Source of the DNA: Mycobacterium colombiense
GTDB taxonomy: Bacteria; Actinomycetota; Actinomycetes; Mycobacteriales; Mycobacteriaceae
Assembly (NCBI RefSeq): GCF_003284935.1
Contig: NZ_QMEV01000009.1
Location: 56,808 to 120,807, forward strand
Reading direction: 5' to 3'
DNA: 64,000 bases
Below the pieces are notes generated by a model. It was not told where the DNA came from and made no database searches. It worked only from the letters and a program-made list of their open reading frames with translations. This document shows, one piece after another, positions 58,571-64,000 of the stretch. Each line of letters begins with the position of its first letter. The stretch's first letter is position 1. The position numbers and the translations under genes are program-made.

Positions 58571-59185
58571 CTAACCCGGGCGCCCACCGCTGTCGCCGCG
58601 GTTCCAGGGCTGCACCCAGCCCTCGATCGCCCAGCCCTCCCGCGCGGCGATCAACTCGTACATGGTGGCGCCGTCGATCGTCTCCCGGATGATGTCGGCG
58701 TGCCCGGCGTGCCTAGCCAGCTCGTTGATCACATGCAGGATCACCCAGCGCACGGACCAGGCCTGCTGGTCCTTCGGAAACCAGGGAATGTCGCGGGGGA
58801 CGGGCACCGCGGCGTCCAGGTCGGCGGACTCGACCAGCCGCAGCGATGTCGCGTTCTGGGCCTTGAACGCCTCCAGCAGCACGGCCAGCGTCTCGTCGGG
58901 CCGCATCACATGCTGGTCGGAGAACTCCGCGGCGATCTGCTCGAACGGTCGGGGATCCTTCGGCGGCGCGCTTGGCGCGGCGGCCACCCGCGCCATCCAG
59001 CTGCGCTGCATGCCGGTCGCGTGCTTGACCAGACCGCCGATCGACAGCGCGCTGACCGAGGGTGTGGACCGGGCCTGGTCGTCGGTGAGGCCGTGGCTGA
59101 CAGCGAAATACGCGCTCTGGTGATAGGCCAGAAATTCGCGCAGGGCGCTGCGTTCGTCGGCTACCGGCGGGGCGAGGGCGGGCAT
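58571..59185 (-). CDS. DinB-family protein (copy 1)
   Basis: This 204-residue protein has the DinB/YfiT four-helix-bundle pattern. The metal-binding histidines are likely those in IGGLVKHATGMQRSW, ILHVINELARHAGHADIIRE and nearby. The final HAGHADIIRETIDG segment is diagnostic. Relatives include thiol-dependent transferases, and some mycobacterial members use mycothiol; activity here is unknown. The ATG at 59185 has AGGAGG 7 bases upstream. It starts 2 bp after the stop of the other DinB-type gene. Confidence 0.88.
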   Translation of the reverse strand: MPALAPPVADERSALREFLAYHQSAYFAVSHGLTDDQARSTPSVSALSIGGLVKHATGMQRSWMARVAAAPSAPPKDPRPFEQIAAEFSDQHVMRPDETLAVLLEAFKAQNATSLRLVESADLDAAVPVPRDIPWFPKDQQAWSVRWVILHVINELARHAGHADIIRETIDGATMYELIAAREGWAIEGWVQPWNRGDSGGRPG

Positions 59186-59187
59186 TA

Positions 59188-59718
59188 TCAATCCTCCTGA
59201 ATGGCATGGCTGTGCAGGTAAAGGTCTCGGAGGCAGGCGATTTCGGCGCCATGGTGGATCGCTTCTCGATTGATGTGCAAGACCAAGTCGCTTAGCGGGT
59301 AGTCGGCGTACGGGCCTTCGGCCGCGCCGCAGCGGCGGGCCAGGTCGGCGGCGGACAGCGACCGCACACCGGTAATCCATGCGGTGTACGTCTCGTCCAA
59401 TTGCCTCAGCGCAGTGGCGGCGCCGGTGGCGTAGTTCCAACTCTGATAGTCGGCGGGCGGTCCACCGAAATGGTGATGGGCACGCATCGCGAATACGCCG
59501 ACGATGACGTGTGCCATGCGCCACGCGATCGTGGTGAACGGTGCCGGGATGGGCGGCGGGAACACGAAGTCCACCGACCCGCCGGGATGTACCGTCCAGC
59601 AGTTGGCCACCGGCTGCCAGAAGTACTCGTCGTCGGTTAGGCCGTCCAGCCGGGGGCGCAGATGTCCGCGCCAGTGCCAGTCGAGCTGCTCGGCCAGTTG
59701 GGTGGTCAGGTTCGACAT
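59188..59718 (-). CDS. DinB-family protein (copy 2)
   Basis: The 176-residue protein is a second DinB-type four-helix bundle. It starts with LTTQLAEQLDWHWRGHLRPR and carries FTTIAWRMAHVIVGVFAMRAHHHF and DLVLHINREAIHHGAEIACLRDLYLH, with His residues in the metal-binding places. It is coupled to the next DinB-type gene (TGATAATG junction). It is divergent from the GH38 gene, 84 bp away. The two proteins are only distantly alike, so this is probably not a recent duplication. Confidence 0.88.
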   Translation of the reverse strand: MSNLTTQLAEQLDWHWRGHLRPRLDGLTDDEYFWQPVANCWTVHPGGSVDFVFPPPIPAPFTTIAWRMAHVIVGVFAMRAHHHFGGPPADYQSWNYATGAATALRQLDETYTAWITGVRSLSAADLARRCGAAEGPYADYPLSDLVLHINREAIHHGAEIACLRDLYLHSHAIQED

Positions 59719-59802
59719 GAGACTGAGCCTTCCAACGAGGGGCGGCAAGCGTACCAACCGTAACGGCTTTTTCGCGGCGGCGGGCCGCCGTAAGGTGCGG
59801 AT

Positions 59803-62800
59803 ATGCAGGTGATTTCGGCCGGGTCGACCGAGCTTTTCGTCGGGCCACCGGATGCGCCGCTGCAGCTGGTCCGCGTCACCGTCGCCGGGTGTCGCGAGCC
59901 CACGCCGATCCGCATCGACGGGCGCGGCCTGCGCGGCCAGGCCGTCGCCGAACCCGGATGCGAGTCCGTCGAGGTCGCGGTGACGGTCGACGACGCCGTC
60001 GTCGGGCAGCGCCGGCCCGCGCTGGCGCACGCCGGGGGCCTGCGGCTGCCGTTCGAGTTCACCGTGGCCGAGCCCGGCTGGACCATGTTCATGGTCAGCC
60101 ACTTCCACTACGACCCGGTGTGGTGGAACACCCAGGGCGCCTACACCAGCGAATGGACCGAGGACCCGCCGGGCCGCGCCCGGCAGACCAACGGCTTCGA
60201 GCTGGTGCACGCCCACCTGGAGATGGCGCGCCGCGATCCCGAATACAAGTTCGTGCTGGCCGAGGTCGACTACCTCAAGCCGTACTGGGACACCCGCCCC
60301 GAAGACCGTGCCGACCTGCGCCGATTCATCGACCAGGGCCGCGTCGAGGTGATGGGCGGCACCTACAACGAGCCCAACACCAACCTCACGAGCCCCGAAA
60401 CCACGATTCGAAACCTGGTGCACGGCATGGGGTTTCAGCGCCACGTTGTGGGGGCGAACCCGGCCACCGCCTGGCAGCTGGACGCGTTCGGCCACGATCC
60501 GCAATTCCCCGGCATGGCCGCCGACGCGGGGCTGACGTCGAGCTCGTGGGCCAGGGGACCGCACCACCAGTGGGGCCCCGCGCTGGGCGGCGGTGACGTC
60601 GAGCGCATGCAGTTCGCCAGCGAGTTCGAGTGGATCTCGCCGTCGGGCCGCGGACTGCTCACCCACTACATGCCGGCGCACTATTCGGCGGGCTGGTGGA
60701 TGGACTCCGCGGCGTCGCTGGGCGAGGCCGAGGCCGCCACGTGCGAGCTCTTCGAGCAGCTCAAGAAGGTCGCGTTGACCCGCAACGTGCTGCTGCCGGT
60801 CGGCACCGACTACACCCCGCCCAACAAGTGGGTCACCGAGATCCACCGCGACTGGGCCGCCCGCTACACGTGGCCGCGGTTCGTGTGCGCGCTGCCGAGT
60901 GAGTTCTTCGCGGCGGTGCGGGCCGAGCTGGCGCAGCGCGGCCGCGTGCCGTCGCCGCAGACCCGGGACATGAACCCGATCTACACCGGCAAGGACGTGT
61001 CCTACATCGACACCAAGCAGGCCAACCGGGCCGCCGAGAACGCCGTCTTGCAAGCCGAGCGCTTCGCCGTGTTCGCCGGGCTGCTGACCGGCGCCCCCTA
61101 TCCGCAGACCGCGCTCGCCAAGGCGTGGGTGCAGCTGGTCTACGGCGCACACCACGACGCCATCACCGGGTCGGAATCCGACCAGGTGTACCTCGACCTG
61201 CTGACCGGGTGGCGCGACGCCTGGGAGCTGGGCCGCGCGGCCCGCGACGACGCGCTGGCCCTGCTGTCCGGCGCCGTCGGCGCGGGCGACGTGATCGTGT
61301 GGAATCCGCTGACCTGCCCGCGCACCGACGTCGTCACCGCGCGCCTCGACCGGCCGCTCGGCGCCCGGGTCCGGGTGCTCGACGCCGACGGCGCCGAGCT
61401 GGCGGCGCACGTCGAACACGGTGGACGGTCGGTCAGCTGGCTGGCCCGCGACATGCCGTCGCTGGGCTGGCGGGCCTACCGGTTGGTGCCCGGTGCGGGG
61501 CGCGAACCGGCCGGCTGGGAAGCCGGTGCCGGGAACGGCGATCGCCAACGGGCACTACCGGCTCGAGGTCGACCCGGCGCGCGGCGGGGGCGTCGCCTCA
61601 TTGCTCCAGGACGGCCGCGAGCTCATCGCCGGCGGGCGGGTGGGCAACGAGCTCGCGGTCTACGAGGAATACCCGGCGCATCCGAGCCAGGGTGAGGGCC
61701 CGTGGCATCTGCTGCCCAAGGGCCCGGTCGTGTGCTCGTCGGGAGCCCCCGCCCGGGTGCAGGCCTTCCACGGGCCGCTCGGTCAGCGGGTGGAGGTACG
61801 GGGCCGGATCGGCGCGCTGCTGCGCTACACCCAAACGCTGACGTTGTGGCGCGGGGTCGCGCGGGTGGAGTGCCGCACCACCATCGACGAGTTCAGCGGA
61901 GCCGACCAGCTGGTGCGGCTGCGCTGGCCGTGCCCGATACCGGGCGCCATGCCGGTCAGCGAGGTGGGCGACGCCGTCGTCGGCCGCGGTTTCGCCCTGC
62001 TGCACGACGGGTCGCGCGCCGTGGACTCCGCGAAGCACCTGTGGGCACTGGACAACCCGGCCTACGGGTGGTTCGGCCTGTCCTCGGCGGCCCGGGTCCG
62101 CGTCTCGGGCGCCGGCGTGCGGGCGGTGTCGGTCGCCGAGGTGGTGTCGCCGACGGAGACGCTGTCCGGGCCGCTGGCCCGGGAGCTGATGGTCGCGCTC
62201 GTCCGCGCCGGCGTCACGGCCACCTGCAGCGGCGCCGACAAGCCGCGCTACGGCAACCTCGCGGTCGATTCCAACCTGCCCGACGTGCGCATCGCGCTGG
62301 GCGGGCCCGGCCGCAACGCCTTCGCCGCGGCCGTGCTGGCCGACGCACCGGAGTACTCCGCGGAGCTGGACCGTCAGCTGGCGACGACCGGCCGGGCCCG
62401 GGTGTGGGTGCCCGCCGCGGCTCCGCTGGACGCGGTGTGGGTGCCCGACGCCGACCTGCGCCCGGCGCGGGCGTTGCCGGTGCTGATCGTCGACGGCCGC
62501 GACGACGAGCAGCTGCGGGCCGCGATCGCCGCCGTCGTCGACGACCTCGACGACGCCGAGATCGCCGTCACTCAGCGGGCACCCGCAGCGACGGGCACTT
62601 TCGAGGATCGCACCGTCGCCCTGCTCAACCGCGGCGTGCCCAGCTTCGCCGTCGACACCGAGGGCACCCTGTACACCGCGTTGATGCGGTCCTGCACCGG
62701 CTGGCCGTCGGGCATCTGGATCGACGACCCGCGCCGCACCGCGCCCGACGGCTCCAACTTCCAGCTGCAGCACTGGACGCACCACTTCGACTACGCGTTG

Positions 62801-63967
62801 GTCGGCGCGGCGGGCGACTGGCGGCGCGCCCAGATCACCACCCGCAGCGCCCAGTTCTCCCAGCCGCTGCTCGCCGTCACCCCGGGCCGGCGTCGGGGCG
62901 CGCTGCCGCCGGCCGGGTCGCTGCTGCGCGTGCAGCCCGCCGAATCGGTGCAGCTGGGCGCCCTGAAGGCCGCCGGCAATCCGCTGACCGCGGGCAGCGC
63001 GGCGCCGCTGGACCCGAACGCGGTCGCCCTGCGCCTGGTGCAGACGACCGGCGCGGCCACCGACGTCGCGATCGACTCGGACGTCGCGACGCTGAGCGGC
63101 CTGCACCGCGCCGACCTGCTGGAGTCCGCCCTTGAACCCGTGTCGTCGGTCGAGCTGCACGGCTATGAGGTGGCGACCGTCCTGGCCCGGTTCGACGCGC
63201 CGAGGGCGGCGACCGGCGCCGCCGCGCAGGCCCCGCACGCCGAGGCCGCGCAACCGCTGTATGCGCGGTACTGGCTGCACAATCGCGGCCCCGCGCCGCT
63301 CGGCGGGCTGCCGGCGGTCGCCCACCTGCTACCGGTGCGTGTGACCGCGGAACCCGGCGGCGAGGTGACGTTGCGGCTCACCGCGGCCAGCGACAGCACC
63401 GACGCCACCCTGCCCGGCGCCGTCACCCTCAGGTGTCCGGACGGCTGGACGGTCACGCCCGCCCAGCTGCCCTTCACCCTGGGGGCCGGTGACCACCTGC
63501 ACACCGACGTGGTGGTGCGGGTGGCGGCCCGCGCCGAACCCGGGCTCTACCCGGTGCGCGCCGAACTGCGCGTCGCAGGCGAAGGCGTCCCGGCCTCCTG
63601 GCTCCAGGCGGTCGAGGACGTGTGCGTGGTGACGGTGGGTGAGCCCGGCGAGCTGATCTACCTGGCGGGCGGGCCCGGCGAGGTCACGCTCGCGGCCGGG
63701 GAGGCGGGCGCCCTGACCGTCACGGTCGGCAGCCGCGCCGGGGCCGACCTGGCGCTGGAGGCGCATCTGATCAGCCCGTGGGGCACCTGGGAGTGGATGG
63801 GTCCCGGCGCGCTCGGCGCGGTGCTACCGGCCCGCGGCACCGTCGACCTAGGCTTCGACCTGACCCCACCGGCCTGGCTGGGGCCCGGCCAGTGGTGGGC
63901 GCTGGTGCGGGTCGGCTGCGCCGGGCGGCTGGTCTATTCGCCGGCGGTGAAGGTGACGGTGACATGA
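59803..63967 (+). pseudogene. GH38 alpha-mannosidase with a broken reading frame
   Basis: The product would be about 1387 residues if the frame were whole. The first frame (59803 onward) carries the GH38 zinc-binding motif MVSHFHYDPVWWNTQ, the nucleophile region AWQLDAFGHDPQF and GAHHDAITGSESDQ. It stays sensible to about 61500, then loses family character and stops at 61695. A second frame, one base further on, gives PGTAIANGHYRLEVDPARGG from about 61535 to 63967. One surplus base (or two missing) near 61497-61530 explains this. GGGG at 61497-61500 is a likely place. It may be a true pseudogene, or a sequencing error. It resembles Mtb Rv0648. Confidence 0.85.
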
Positions 63968-64000
63968 GCACATCTGTGATCGCGACCGTTGCCGGCGTGC
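63964..64000 (+). CDS. Start of a gene cut by the window edge
   Basis: An ATG at 63964 overlaps the stop of the mannosidase frame (ATGA), and 12 codons follow (MSTSVIATVAGV) to the end of the window. The tight overlap suggests a coupled gene. In Mtb this place holds fabD2, followed by a sugar kinase gene, but too little is visible to tell. Confidence 0.5.
   Translation, partial: MSTSVIATVAGV

Noticed and set aside
59188..61548. Long leftward frame running from the DinB gene across the mannosidase gene
   Set aside because: Only the last 176 codons are protein-like (the DinB-family gene starting at 59718). The rest is a shadow of the mannosidase.
61598..63325. Leftward open frame of 575 codons opposite the mannosidase gene
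   Set aside because: The composition is typical of an antisense shadow, and the mannosidase second frame is recognisable throughout.

Overview
The window is chromosomal DNA of a slow-growing mycobacterium, most probably from the Mycobacterium avium complex or a close relative. The DNA is very GC-rich and uses GTG starts freely. It carries genus-specific genes: the mycolic-acid methyltransferases mmaA4, mmaA2 and mmaA1, the FAS-II dehydratase genes hadABC, lpqN, a 13E12-type HNH protein and F420-dependent enzymes. No mmaA3 lies in the mma cluster, which fits a species that makes keto but not methoxy mycolates. Comparisons with M. tuberculosis (Mtb) are from memory, not from a search.

Region 1 (about 1-13 kb) is accessory metabolism and regulation. 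It holds the 3' end of a probable exported protein, a tandem Lrp/AsnC regulator divergent from an F420-type oxidoreductase, a GAF-EAL c-di-GMP phosphodiesterase, a molybdopterin oxidoreductase with an iron-sulfur motif, a lipoprotein, a cytochrome P450, a NYN-domain protein with a possible LOTUS-type tail, an alpha/beta hydrolase and a FUSC-type membrane protein.

Region 2 (13-25.4 kb) starts with an intact Leloir pair (galT, galK) overlapping a Mut7-C RNase-fold gene. A PAS-ANTAR protein with a repeat-rich leader, a Ddn-like F420 protein, lpqN, a GH92 mannosidase, a kinase-like/flippase membrane fusion and two tandem TIGR00027-type methyltransferases follow. Region 3 (25.5-29.4 kb) looks like a synteny junction: a 13E12-type HNH protein, a TVP38/TMEM64 membrane protein and a two-gene cassette (DUF2235 lipase-like plus a single-HKD phospholipase D-like protein) ending against recD.

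Region 4 (29.3-46.4 kb) contains recC-recB-recD in one overlapping operon, an extra cyclopropane synthase, a nitroreductase, a methyltransferase, cyanase, a molybdopterin enzyme without the usual iron-sulfur cysteines paired with a small helical protein, echA3, a membrane-anchored conserved protein, a metallo-beta-lactamase-fold hydrolase and an orphan VapB-like antitoxin.

Region 5 (46.5-51.3 kb) is the core block tRNA-Thr, tRNA-Met, rpmG2, hadA-hadB-hadC, tRNA-Trp, secE, nusG, rplK, rplA, combining protein synthesis, secretion and mycolate elongation. An ECF42-type sigma factor and its double-YCII partner sit between rplA and the mma cluster. Region 6 (53.2-64 kb) holds mmaA4, mmaA2, mmaA1, lipG and a UbiB/ABC1-like gene in one direction, two DinB-family genes, and a GH38 alpha-mannosidase whose reading frame is broken near 61.5 kb. 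The first 12 codons of another gene overlap its end. I see no insertion sequence, CRISPR array, rRNA gene or replication origin. The only gene-free stretches near 250-300 bp are 3670-3913 and 38565-38859.
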